A stretch of 64,000 nt of DNA from Promicromonospora sukumoe 327MFSha3.1 (GTDB lineage Bacteria > Actinomycetota > Actinomycetes > Actinomycetales > Cellulomonadaceae): NCBI RefSeq assembly GCF_000385135.1, contig NZ_ARQM01000013.1, forward strand, positions 248,001 to 312,000. The letters are read 5' to 3'. A program made the translations under genes and the position numbers. Below the pieces are notes generated by a model that saw nothing but the letters and a program-made list of their open reading frames with translations, did no database searches and had not been told where the DNA came from. How positions within the stretch are numbered: the first letter of the stretch is position 1; the number at the start of each line of letters is the position of its first letter. Shown in pieces: positions 15,804 through 24,272 of the stretch.

Positions 15804-18800
15804 TCAGTCGTCCAGGACCTGCGGCACCACCAGCTCCGCCGCCGGCGCCACACCGCCGGACAGCCCCACGCGGGCGTCGCGCACGGACAGCACCACGCGG
15901 CGCACGCGCTCGGCCTCGGCGTCCGGGTCCAGGAACGCGGCCGCGGACCACACCTGCGCCACCACCCAGCCGAGGCGCTCCAGCCGCTCGGCGAGCTGCC
16001 GGTCCCGCACCCGGATCGAGGGCTCGGCCACGTACGCGGCGTCGTCGGTCAGCACGGCCACCAGCAGCTCGCCGGGCAGGTCGGGGTGACCCACCGCGAG
16101 CGGGATGCGGTCGCCGCCGGGCAGGCCGTAGTCGGTCTCGACCACGAGGCCGGACCGCCACAGCCGCTCCCCCAGGTCCACGACCAGCCGGTCGACCGAC
16201 CGCGCGACGTCCACGCCGTTGCCGATCTCGACCTGGTCCGCGAGCCCAGAGCGCTCCTCCGCGAAGGACAGCACCCGCGCCAGCATCTGCGGCCCGGGGC
16301 CGCGCAGCCGCTCAGGGTCCAGGTCGGAGGCCGGGAAGCACGACACGACGTGCAGCCGCTTGCGTGCCGCGCCGAGCGAGCCGAGCAGCATCGCGTCGCC
16401 GCCGCCGTCGCCCAGCACGCCGAACCGGTGCAGCACGCGACCGTGCGGCGTCCGCCCGAAGCCCAGGGTGAGCACGATCGTGTCCCGCGCCAGGCCGGCC
16501 ACGCCGGTCACGTCGGCGACCACGACGGGCTCGGGCCGGGAGCCCGCGAAGAACGGCGCCAGCGCCGGGTTGGCCCGCACCTCGGCGAGCAGCCGCTCGC
16601 GGATGCGGTCCGCGTGGGCGGCCGTCACGGTGACGATGCCGAAGGTCTCCTCGGGCCGGGTCATCGCGTGCTCGATCGCCAGGTCGACCACGCGTTCCAC
16701 CTCGGCGCTCGTCGACTCGACGGTGCCGGATACCGGGTCGGGCATGCCGGTGCCGTCCACGAGCGAGAAGTGCACCAGCGCCTCGGTCCGCGGGAGCGGC
16801 GCGGGCCGCATGATGCCCTCGTACCCGTGCTCGGCGAGCAGGCCCGTGAGCCGCGGGTCGCGCCGCGCGGGCTCCGGCTGGAGCGTCACGCGCGGCAGCA
16901 GCCGCGCGAGGTCGCGCACCGCGGTGCCCGACGCCGACCGCGGGTCACCGACCACGACGATCTGCCGGCCCCGGGCCAGGGCGGGCACGACCACCTCGAC
17001 CGGCACGTGCTGCACGGCGTCGAGGATCACCAGGTCGGCACTCTTCTCGGCGGGCAGCAGGTGCGGCACCATCGTCGGCGTCGACACCCAGGTGGGGCGC
17101 AGCCGGCGCACGGTCGAGCCGTGCTCCTTGACCAGGTCGCGCAGCGAGCTCAGCCCGCCGCCGACCAGCGCCGCGTAGAGCGCCTCGGCGTCCTCCCGCT
17201 CGTCGCGCATCGCCGCGCCGAGGTGCGCGCGCACCGCGGCCCGGACGGGCGCGGACAGCGAGTCCACGTGCCGCCGGTCGAGCTCGCGGAACCGGCTCGC
17301 GAGCGCGTCCAGCCCGGCGCCGTCCTGCCCGGCGAGGTCCGGCTCGAGGGCCAGGATCTGCTCGAACACCGACGACCACCACGACAGCTCCAGCTCCGGG
17401 CCCACGAGGTCCGCCTCGACGCGGCGCTCCCCCAGGTCGTCGACCAGCTCGTCGAGCCCGGACGTGCGCAGGCGCCGCAGCAGCCCCGTCCGCTCGGGGA
17501 GCGGGGCCAGCGCGTCCTGGGTCTCGGACAGCGCGGCGAGGCGCTGGACCAGGGCGAACAGGTCGAGGTCGAGCAGCTCGCCGCCCGCCTGCGACGAGCG
17601 CAGCACGGGTTCGAGCGCCTCGAGGTCGATGCGCACCGCCTCGTAGGTCTCCTCCACGCCCGCGAGCCCCTCGGGGAGCGTGGGCCAGCCGCCACGCGGG
17701 CACTGCGCCTGCCAGACCTCGCGCTGCCGCTGCACCTCGACGAGGGCGGCGTGCATGTCCGGCACCCGCACGCCGGGGCGCACCATCTCGCGGGCGCGCC
17801 GCTTGAGCCGACGCCGTTCCAGCCAGCCCATCTCGGCGCCCTGGTCGGCCCGCTGCTTGCGCGACGCGGTGGCCTGCACCATGTCGGCCGCGGTGCGCTC
17901 GAAGACCATCGGCTGGAACACGTCGAGCGTGCCCCGCATGCCGCCCAGCATCCTGAGCTGCTCGCCCCACTGCCGCGCCGTCGACGCCTCGACCAGGCCC
18001 GTCACCTTCGAGACGTACTCGATCTGCTTGCGCAGCTCCGGCAGCGTGTGCTCGCCCAGGCGGGTCACGCGCGCGAGGGCGGAGCGGGCGTCGTCGTCCG
18101 TGAGGATGTGCGCGCCGAACCACGGGCTCGACGAGGACTTGAGCGTGAACGCCCCCAGCTCGGCCGCACGCTGCAGGTCGGCCGCGAGCTCGGCCCGGCG
18201 CTCCGTGCCGAGGGCCAGCACCGACTCCGGGTCGAGCCGCACGCGCGTGGCCGGCGCCGGCCGCTCGGACGTGAGCCGCGCCAGCGCCTGCAGGGCGTCG
18301 TACGCCGAGACCCGCCACGGCTCGCGCACCCGGTGCAGCGCCTCGATGTACCCGGCGAGCTGTGCGCGCGACCCGATCAGCGCGTCCCGCACGCGCGCCA
18401 CCTCGTCGGCGTCGATGTGCTCCTGCGCGGGCGCCATCGCCTCCAGCAGGCGCCGCGACGTCGACGTGCGCCAGGTCGGCACGGGCGCGATGTCGAGCAG
18501 CAGCCCGCCCAGGCCCAGCGCGTCGAGGCGCGCGGCCAGGGCGTCCGCGGCGCGGCGGTGACCCGGTACGTACAGGACCGAGCGGCCGCTCGCGTTCGCC
18601 TCGGCGACGACGGCGGACAGCGTGCCCGCGACGTCGGACCCGACCGGCGCGTCGACGAACAGGTGACTGCCCGTCGCGAGGGCGTCGACCACGTGCCGCT
18701 GGTGCGGGTCCAGGTCGCCGACGCCGCGCTCGTGCGCCGGGTCGGCGTCGCCCACGCGCGGCGCGGGCAGCTCCATCTTCCCCAGCTTCGTCACCGACGC

Positions 18801-19865
18801 GTCGACGCCGCCGAGCGCCGCGACGACCTCGTGGTCCCGCAGGCTCGACCCGAGCTCGTCGAGGTCGTCCACGAGCACCTGGCCCGGGTGCACGAACGTG
18901 CCCACCAGCATCCGCCGGTCCAGCCGGAACTCCCCGAGCACCGCGGAGCCGAGGCTCGCGACGCGGTCCAACACGTCCGTCGGGTTGAAGCCGGCGAGCG
19001 TGAACGTCGCCTTGGCCAGCGCGTTCGGGTCCAGCAGGGCGCCGTGCGCGCGCAGCGTCCGCGCCACCACCGGGTTGATCTCGGCGGTGGGGTCGAGCGT
19101 GATGTCGTAGTCGCCCTCGCCGTCGCTGCGCGGCGTCAGCATGACCGGCCGCAGCAGCACGGGCGCGCGCACCACGCGGGGCTCCTGGTCGTCGTCGGAC
19201 GCCGGGGCGGCGCCGTTCGCGGGCATCGCCAGCGTCACGATCGGCACGGACCCGGTCAGCGCGGGCGCGTCGGCGGGGCTGTCGGCGGAGTCGCCGCCGG
19301 GCTCGGTCGCGGACGCCGAGGAACTCGACGAGAACGCCGGTCCCAGCACCCGCGTGATCGCCTCCATGTCGTTGGCGTCGCCGTTCGCGCCGCCCGGAGC
19401 GGGGCGCTCGGTCCAGGTCGCCACCCCGATCGCGAGGTACGTGGGCGAGACCCCGTAGCGCTGCGCGTGCTCCGCGGAGCGCGCGGCCACGGCCCGTGCC
19501 CGACGGCGGGCGGTGGGCAGCGCGCCGGCCTCGCGGATCAGGCTGGACAAGCGGGTGGGCCGGCCCGCGAAGAGCTGGGCGACCCCTGACGGGTGCGCGG
19601 CCGACAGGTCGATCACTGCCTCACCGAGCAGTCCGACGTCGGCCAGGGAGGACCCTCCCGCGAGGCGGACGAGCCCGGCGCGCCACTGCGCGACCGACTC
19701 GGCCATGGGGTCCCGGGCAGTGTCCGGCGTGGACCCCTGGGCCTCCGACGCGGCAAGCTCGGTGGCCTGGTCCACGTTCTCGTCCTTCAGCGCGGCCGAG
19801 AGCTCCTCGGACAGGTCGACCGAGATCTCGGGAGCGGCTGCGGTCTGGCGGCGTGCAGCGTTCAC
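15804..19865 (-). CDS. helicase-like protein with degenerate ATPase motifs and nuclease-like C-terminus
   Basis: This 1353-residue protein has the order of actinobacterial SF1 (AAA_11/AAA_12) helicase-nuclease proteins: a long N-terminal region, a RecA-like domain from about residue 390, a coiled helical insertion, a second RecA-like part near 935-1170 and a C-terminal REase_MTES_1575/Vsr-like domain from about 1230. The expected P-loop reads VDAPVGSDVAGTLS (about 401-414), with no GK[ST]. The Walker B position reads LVILDAVQH (about 941-949), without the DE pair. The nuclease-like segment keeps IPLAVGHPDLPGELLVAVL and the RLERLGWVVAQVWS ending, but the acidic catalytic residues are not obvious. 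It is therefore probably not an active helicase. GTG start. Confidence 0.75.
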   Translation of the reverse strand: MNAARRQTAAAPEISVDLSEELSAALKDENVDQATELAASEAQGSTPDTARDPMAESVAQWRAGLVRLAGGSSLADVGLLGEAVIDLSAAHPSGVAQLFAGRPTRLSSLIREAGALPTARRRARAVAARSAEHAQRYGVSPTYLAIGVATWTERPAPGGANGDANDMEAITRVLGPAFSSSSSASATEPGGDSADSPADAPALTGSVPIVTLAMPANGAAPASDDDQEPRVVRAPVLLRPVMLTPRSDGEGDYDITLDPTAEINPVVARTLRAHGALLDPNALAKATFTLAGFNPTDVLDRVASLGSAVLGEFRLDRRMLVGTFVHPGQVLVDDLDELGSSLRDHEVVAALGGVDASVTKLGKMELPAPRVGDADPAHERGVGDLDPHQRHVVDALATGSHLFVDAPVGSDVAGTLSAVVAEANASGRSVLYVPGHRRAADALAARLDALGLGGLLLDIAPVPTWRTSTSRRLLEAMAPAQEHIDADEVARVRDALIGSRAQLAGYIEALHRVREPWRVSAYDALQALARLTSERPAPATRVRLDPESVLALGTERRAELAADLQRAAELGAFTLKSSSSPWFGAHILTDDDARSALARVTRLGEHTLPELRKQIEYVSKVTGLVEASTARQWGEQLRMLGGMRGTLDVFQPMVFERTAADMVQATASRKQRADQGAEMGWLERRRLKRRAREMVRPGVRVPDMHAALVEVQRQREVWQAQCPRGGWPTLPEGLAGVEETYEAVRIDLEALEPVLRSSQAGGELLDLDLFALVQRLAALSETQDALAPLPERTGLLRRLRTSGLDELVDDLGERRVEADLVGPELELSWWSSVFEQILALEPDLAGQDGAGLDALASRFRELDRRHVDSLSAPVRAAVRAHLGAAMRDEREDAEALYAALVGGGLSSLRDLVKEHGSTVRRLRPTWVSTPTMVPHLLPAEKSADLVILDAVQHVPVEVVVPALARGRQIVVVGDPRSASGTAVRDLARLLPRVTLQPEPARRDPRLTGLLAEHGYEGIMRPAPLPRTEALVHFSLVDGTGMPDPVSGTVESTSAEVERVVDLAIEHAMTRPEETFGIVTVTAAHADRIRERLLAEVRANPALAPFFAGSRPEPVVVADVTGVAGLARDTIVLTLGFGRTPHGRVLHRFGVLGDGGGDAMLLGSLGAARKRLHVVSCFPASDLDPERLRGPGPQMLARVLSFAEERSGLADQVEIGNGVDVARSVDRLVVDLGERLWRSGLVVETDYGLPGGDRIPLAVGHPDLPGELLVAVLTDDAAYVAEPSIRVRDRQLAERLERLGWVVAQVWSAAAFLDPDAEAERVRRVVLSVRDARVGLSGGVAPAAELVVPQVLDD

Positions 19866-20081
19866 CCCAGCAAACTAACCGCGTGGTGTCCGCTAGGTCC
19901 GGACGCCACGCCGCGCGACACACCGCACCCCGCACGGCCGCGGCTCCGCCGGGCGCGGAAGTCACCCGGGTGACATGTGCCCGGGAGGCGCTCCGCGGGG
20001 GTGAAACCGGGCCTGGAGCAGTGTCGCCCGGGGCAACCGGAGCAGCGTCCCGGGACACCCCGCGCGGTCGCTCAGGACATG

Positions 20082-20188
20082 CAAAAGCCCCTCCGGCAGG
20101 GGGTCCGAAGGGGCTCAGCAGGTGGACCGAGGTCCACCGGGGTAATGACGGTGCGCACCGCGCAGGGGGCGGGCGATGCGCACCGTCT
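20082..20188 (-). ncRNA. 6C-type small RNA, about 105 nt
   Basis: On the minus strand three hairpins follow one another: a 10-bp stem (20147-20156 with 20178-20187) with a C-rich loop containing GCCCCCT; a small GGTGGACC-TC-GGTCCACC hairpin; and a terminator hairpin (20086-20115) whose loop is again C-rich (ACCCCCT), ending in TTTTGC. Two C-rich loops plus an intrinsic terminator are the hallmarks of the actinobacterial 6C RNA (known as B11 in M. tuberculosis), which pairs with G-rich mRNA starts. A well-spaced promoter lies directly upstream. The family name is my inference; the structure is read from sequence. Confidence 0.65.
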
Positions 20189-20194
20189 TGTGAG

Positions 20195-20223
20195 AGTGTG
20201 CACCTGTTCCAGGCGGACGTCAA
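20195..20223 (-). promoter_or_regulatory. sigma70-type promoter of the small RNA
   Basis: Minus strand: TTGACG at 20218-20223, a 17-base spacer, then CACACT at 20195-20200. The predicted start near 20188 coincides with the first base pair of the RNA's first hairpin. Confidence 0.6.
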
Positions 20224-20394
20224 CACCGACTCGGACGATCGTCCAGGTTGCGGCAAACACGTCTCAAAACCGTTGTCGAGGTGCAAGTTTTCGCCTCGCG
20301 AGGGGCCCCGATAAGGGCGACATCTCGCCCTTCCGGAGCACCGGACGCGGACCCGGAAAAAAGCCTGGACGGCGACTCCTAGACTCGAACGTTT

Positions 20395-21636
20395 GTGAGC
20401 GCACTCGTCGAGGCAGTCCTCCCCAGCCGGCTCGGCCGGTCGTTCCGCTGGCTCGTCGCGTCGTCGTGGACGAGCAACATCGGGGACGGCATCGCACTCG
20501 CCGCGGGCCCCCTGCTGGTCGCCTCGCAGACCGACAGCGCGTTCCTCGTCGCCCTCGCCGCGATGCTGCAGCGGCTGCCCTGGCTCCTGTTCGGCCTCTG
20601 GGCCGGCGCACTGGCCGACCGGCTCGACCGGCGCCTCGTCGTCATCGTCGCCAACGCGATCCGCGCACTGGTGATCGCGGTCCTGTGCGTCTTCATCGGG
20701 ACGGGCACGGTGAGCATCGCCATGGTGCTCGCCGCGATGTTCCTCTACGGCACCGCGGAGGTCTTCGCGGACACCACGCAGCAGACCCTCCTGCCCACCC
20801 TCGTGGCCCCCGCCGACCTCGGCGCGGGCAACCAGCGCATGCAGGCCGGGTTCCTCGCCGCGAACCAGCTCGTCGGACCGCCGGTCGGCGCGTTCCTCTT
20901 CGCCGTCGGCATGGTCTGGCCGTTCGCGATCCAGGTGGTCTGCGCGGCGCTGGCGATCGTGCTCGTCTCCCGCATCACCGCTCCGGCCGGCGCGTCCTTC
21001 ACCACGGTGCGCGACGGCGACTCCCACGTCCGCAAGGACATCGCCGAGGGCCTGCGCTGGGTGTGGCACCACCCGCCCGTACGCACGCTGTGCGTCGTCA
21101 TCCTCGTCTTCAACGTCACCTGGGCGGCCCCGTGGGGCGTGCTCGTGAAGTACTCGCTCGACCACCTGCACATGAGCGAGGTGGGCTACGGCCTGCTCAC
21201 GACGGCGAGCGCCCTCGGCGGCATCGTGGGCATCCTGATCTACGGCTGGCTGGAGCGGCACGTGAACCTGGCGACGCTCATCCGCGTCTGCCTCACGCTG
21301 GAGGTGCTCACCCACGGCGCGTTCGCGCTGACCACCAACGGCTGGGTGGCGATCGCCATCATGTTCGAGTTCGGCGTCTACGCGTTCGTCTGGGGCACCC
21401 TGTCGACGACGGTGCGGCAGCGCGCCGTACCCAAGGCGTTCCAGGGCCGCGTCGCGTCGATCAACATGATCTGCGTGTTCGGCGGGCTCGTGGTGGGGCA
21501 GGCCATCGGCGGCGTCGTCGCGGAGCACTGGGGCCTGGTGGCCCCGTGGTGGTTCGCCTTCGCGGGCTCGGGGATCACGCTGCTGCTGGTGTGGCGGTCC
21601 CTGGCGAACGTCGCCCACGCCAAGGCGACGGACTGA
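20395..21636 (+). CDS. MFS transporter (MFS_3 / EntS-like)
   Basis: This 413-residue protein has about 12 membrane segments. The loop motif between TM2 and TM3 (AGALADRLDRR) is the classic MFS motif A. EntS-like features are the opening RSFRWLVASSWTSNIGDG and the segment LVGPPVGAFLFAVG. Such proteins export siderophores, drugs or other small molecules; the substrate is unknown. The GTG at 20395 has no ribosome-binding site but lies 9 bases after a TAGACT hexamer at 20380-20385, so the mRNA may be leaderless. It converges on the DUF2637-like gene across a 70-bp palindrome. Confidence 0.85.
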   Translation: MSALVEAVLPSRLGRSFRWLVASSWTSNIGDGIALAAGPLLVASQTDSAFLVALAAMLQRLPWLLFGLWAGALADRLDRRLVVIVANAIRALVIAVLCVFIGTGTVSIAMVLAAMFLYGTAEVFADTTQQTLLPTLVAPADLGAGNQRMQAGFLAANQLVGPPVGAFLFAVGMVWPFAIQVVCAALAIVLVSRITAPAGASFTTVRDGDSHVRKDIAEGLRWVWHHPPVRTLCVVILVFNVTWAAPWGVLVKYSLDHLHMSEVGYGLLTTASALGGIVGILIYGWLERHVNLATLIRVCLTLEVLTHGAFALTTNGWVAIAIMFEFGVYAFVWGTLSTTVRQRAVPKAFQGRVASINMICVFGGLVVGQAIGGVVAEHWGLVAPWWFAFAGSGITLLLVWRSLANVAHAKATD

Positions 21637-21645
21637 CCGCCGTCT

Positions 21646-21715
21646 TCTCCTTTGAGGCCTAAGTTTCTTCGCTTTGCGCCGGCGCAAAGCGAAGAAACTC
21701 AGGCCTCAAAGGAGA
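21646..21715. repeat. 70-bp near-perfect palindrome between convergent genes
   Basis: Arms of 35 bp at 21646-21680 and 21681-21715 differ at one position and have no spacer. It lies between the MFS gene and the DUF2637-like gene. A short T run (AGTTTCTTCG) occurs inside the arm, not after it. It is the longest palindrome of its type in the window. Confidence 0.85.
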
Positions 21716-21802
21716 GGTCCAGGGGCAGCTGCCGAACGGGACGCAGCCCAGCGCGCCCGGCGAGCCCAGCAAGCCCGGCGGCCCCGGCGGCCCCGGCGAA
21801 GG

Positions 21803-23137
21803 TCAGCGCGCCTTGACGATCGGGATCGAGCCCGTCTCCGTGAACTCGCGCATGCGCTTGCCGACCGTGGACCGGCTGACGCCGACCTCCTCCGCGATCT
21901 CCCGGTAGGTCCGGCCCTTGGTCCGCAGGTCGATCATCCGCTCGGCGTCCTGCGTGCCGAGCTGGGTGTTCCGGCGCGGCGTACGACGGCGCGGGATCGC
22001 GTCCCGGACGTTCGCCGTGGCCTGCGCCGCGGCCTCGGCCGGCGCGGCGACCGGCCCCTCGGCGACTGCCCCCTCCGCGACCGCGGCCTCGGCGGCAGGC
22101 GCCGCGGCGGGCTCCGGCTCGGCCTGGTCGAACACGGCGTCGGGCTGCGGGGCGCGCTCGCTCACGGACTCCCGGCGCGAGTCGAGGGCCGCGGTGCGCG
22201 CTACTGGCCGGCCCTCGCCGACGCCGTACGGCCCGCCCTCACGCGGCCGCTCGTCGACGCCGTCGTACGGACGCCCGTCGGCGTACAGCCGCTCCCCCAC
22301 GCCGCCCCGCTCCCCGAACTCCGCGGCGACGGCGTCGGCCGCCCACCGCTCGTAGTCGGGCGCGCCGACCTCGAGCCGCGAGTCGATCGACCGGCCGTCC
22401 ATCGGCTCGTCCACGAGGATGCCGGTCAGCCGCTGCCGGTCGGCGGCGTGCAGCCGGGCGACGTCGGCGGTGCCGTCGCCGACGGCGGCGAGCGCCTCGC
22501 ACCAGGCCGCGACCTGGGCGCGCATCTCGGTGGGCGGCACGGTGCGCAGCGCCACGGAGCGGGCCCGACGGCGGCCGGCCTCGGCGCGCGCGAGCCGCCG
22601 GCGGGCGGCGCGCGACCCGTCGTTCAGGCTCTGGGCCCGGAAGAGGTCCTCGGTGGTGAGGAACAGGGCGTGCATGCGCGCGGACTGCCGCAGCGCGGAC
22701 CAGGACGTGCCGGTGGCCAGGTGCCGGTCGCCGATCAGGGCGAGGTGCCACATGAGCGCGGCGAGCAGCGGCACGATGAACCGGAAGAGAACGGCGCCCA
22801 CGGGGTGGCCGATGTACGCCTCGTGCCAGGCGGCGAAGACGCCGGACGCCGACGACAGCAGCCAGGTCAGGGCGAGCAGCGTGCCGCCGGGCCGGTTGTC
22901 CCGCGCGGCTTCCCGGGCCAGGAGCGCCACGGTCACCAGCGACAGCTCGAAGACGCCGGCGGTCGCGTACGCGGTGCCCTGGCTCATGGCGAGCACGTCG
23001 ATGCCGAACTGGACCATCGCCAGGTAGGCGGACCCGGTGGAGATCAGCGCGACGGAGATCGCGCCGGTGAGCACCAGGTTGCGGGAACGGCGCGTCGGGA
23101 CGTTCGTCACGGGGTACGCCCGGTCGGCGGTGGCCAC
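21803..23137 (-). CDS. DUF2637-like membrane protein with C-terminal HTH
   Basis: This 444-residue protein starts at the GTG at 23137 after GGAGAG. The N-terminal third has four membrane segments: GAISVALISTGSAYLAMVQF, a stretch from about 55 (FELSLVTVALLA), LLALTWLLSSASGVFAAW and FRFIVPLLAALMWHLALI. A charged middle and an Ala/Glu/Pro-rich linker follow. The C-terminus is a clear HTH (TYREIAEEVGVSRSTVGKR). DUF2637 proteins with this plan are known from actinobacterial chromosomes and conjugative plasmids, where some are linked to plasmid spread. A membrane-tethered DNA-binding protein is the simplest reading. It is divergent from the L,D-transpeptidase gene. Confidence 0.75.
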   Translation of the reverse strand: MATADRAYPVTNVPTRRSRNLVLTGAISVALISTGSAYLAMVQFGIDVLAMSQGTAYATAGVFELSLVTVALLAREAARDNRPGGTLLALTWLLSSASGVFAAWHEAYIGHPVGAVLFRFIVPLLAALMWHLALIGDRHLATGTSWSALRQSARMHALFLTTEDLFRAQSLNDGSRAARRRLARAEAGRRRARSVALRTVPPTEMRAQVAAWCEALAAVGDGTADVARLHAADRQRLTGILVDEPMDGRSIDSRLEVGAPDYERWAADAVAAEFGERGGVGERLYADGRPYDGVDERPREGGPYGVGEGRPVARTAALDSRRESVSERAPQPDAVFDQAEPEPAAAPAAEAAVAEGAVAEGPVAAPAEAAAQATANVRDAIPRRRTPRRNTQLGTQDAERMIDLRTKGRTYREIAEEVGVSRSTVGKRMREFTETGSIPIVKAR

Positions 23138-23354
23138 GGTGATCTCTCCTTCGTCGGGTGCCTGTCGGTCGTTGCCCGGGCGCCGGGACCGAACAACAGT
23201 TCGGATCGACAACCGGGCGGGCACGAAGATATCGGACAACTGTGACAACCCGGTATCGTCGCTGGCTGCTGCGCGCAGCACCCGCGCAGGGCACGATGGA
23301 CCCGACGTCGGACCGGGGCGCGGGCAGCGCAGTCGCACAGGGGAGAACGAGCAG

Positions 23355-24230
23355 ATGTCGCAGAGGCGCAAGGCCTGGATCTGGGTGGCGGCCGTGGCGC
23401 TGGTCGCGGTCGTCGGGACGGCCGTGTGGCTGGGCCTGCGCGGCCCGGCGGAGACGGCGGACGCCGCGCCGTCGGCGAGCCCGACGGCGTCCGCCGGCCC
23501 GACGCCGGCCAAGGCCGAGCCGCAGGCCGCCGGCTACTCGCTGGCCGCCCTGCCCACGCCCGACATCGACGGGCTGCTCCCCGCCGAGCTGCCGCACACC
23601 GATCTCGACTCGCTCAAGGGCCTGCCCGGAACGGTGGCCGAGCCGAAGAAGGGCAAGATCCCGGTCTGGGCCGAGCCGGACGCGACCGAGCCGCCGGTGC
23701 TCGCCCTCGAGGCCGACTACTACGAGGCCGACGCCCGCTGGCTCGTGCTCGAACGCGAGACCGACTGGGTCGAGGTGCTGGTCCCGTACGGCCGCGGCGC
23801 GCTGCCGTCGGACGACCCGGAGAAGGTCAACGGCGTCTCCGGCTGGCTGCGCGCGAGCGACGTCGTCGAGGAGCAGGAGCAGCGCTCGGTGGTGGTCGAC
23901 CTGTCGGACCGCACCGTGACCGTCACCCACGCCGACGGCACCCAGGACGAGCTCCCTGCCGGGATCGGCGCGGCCGAGACGCCGACGCCGCTCGGCCTCA
24001 CCCAGGTGTTCACCGTCACGGAGGCCGTGAACACCGGGATGTCGGTGTTCCTGTCGATGCAGAGCGAGTCGCTGGACGGCTTCTACGGCACCGACTACGC
24101 GGCGACCGCGCTGCACGTGGGCAAGGGCCAGGGCCAGGCCGTGAGCAACGGGTGCGTCCGCCTGACGAGCGCCGACTTCGAGCGTCTCACGGACCTCGAA
24201 CCGGGCGTGCCGGTGCTGATCAAGGCCTGA
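23355..24230 (+). CDS. L,D-transpeptidase (YkuD domain)
   Basis: This 291-residue exported enzyme forms 3-3 cross-links in peptidoglycan or attaches proteins to it. An N-terminal signal anchor (RRKAWIWVAAVALVAVVGTA) is followed by a Thr/Ala/Pro-rich linker, an SH3-like segment (about 85-165) and the YkuD domain from about 170. The catalytic motif is present as His at about 254 (ATALHVG) and Cys at about 267 (SNGCVRLTSADF). The ATG at 23355 follows GGGAG. The longer frame upstream to 23037 overlaps the divergent gene and is not used. Confidence 0.92.
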   Translation: MSQRRKAWIWVAAVALVAVVGTAVWLGLRGPAETADAAPSASPTASAGPTPAKAEPQAAGYSLAALPTPDIDGLLPAELPHTDLDSLKGLPGTVAEPKKGKIPVWAEPDATEPPVLALEADYYEADARWLVLERETDWVEVLVPYGRGALPSDDPEKVNGVSGWLRASDVVEEQEQRSVVVDLSDRTVTVTHADGTQDELPAGIGAAETPTPLGLTQVFTVTEAVNTGMSVFLSMQSESLDGFYGTDYAATALHVGKGQGQAVSNGCVRLTSADFERLTDLEPGVPVLIKA

Positions 24231-24272
24231 GCGGGCCGGGACCAGCACCGGCATGACCGGTTCACGGCTGGT

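Noticed and set aside
15702-19589. Open frame of 1295 codons on the plus strand.
   Set aside because: It is fully antisense to the helicase-like gene, is rich in Arg/His/Gln without any domain, and arises from GC-rich third-position bias.
19621-21687. Open frame of 688 codons on the minus strand.
   Set aside because: It runs antisense to the MFS gene and through the small-RNA locus; Arg/Gly/Pro composition only.
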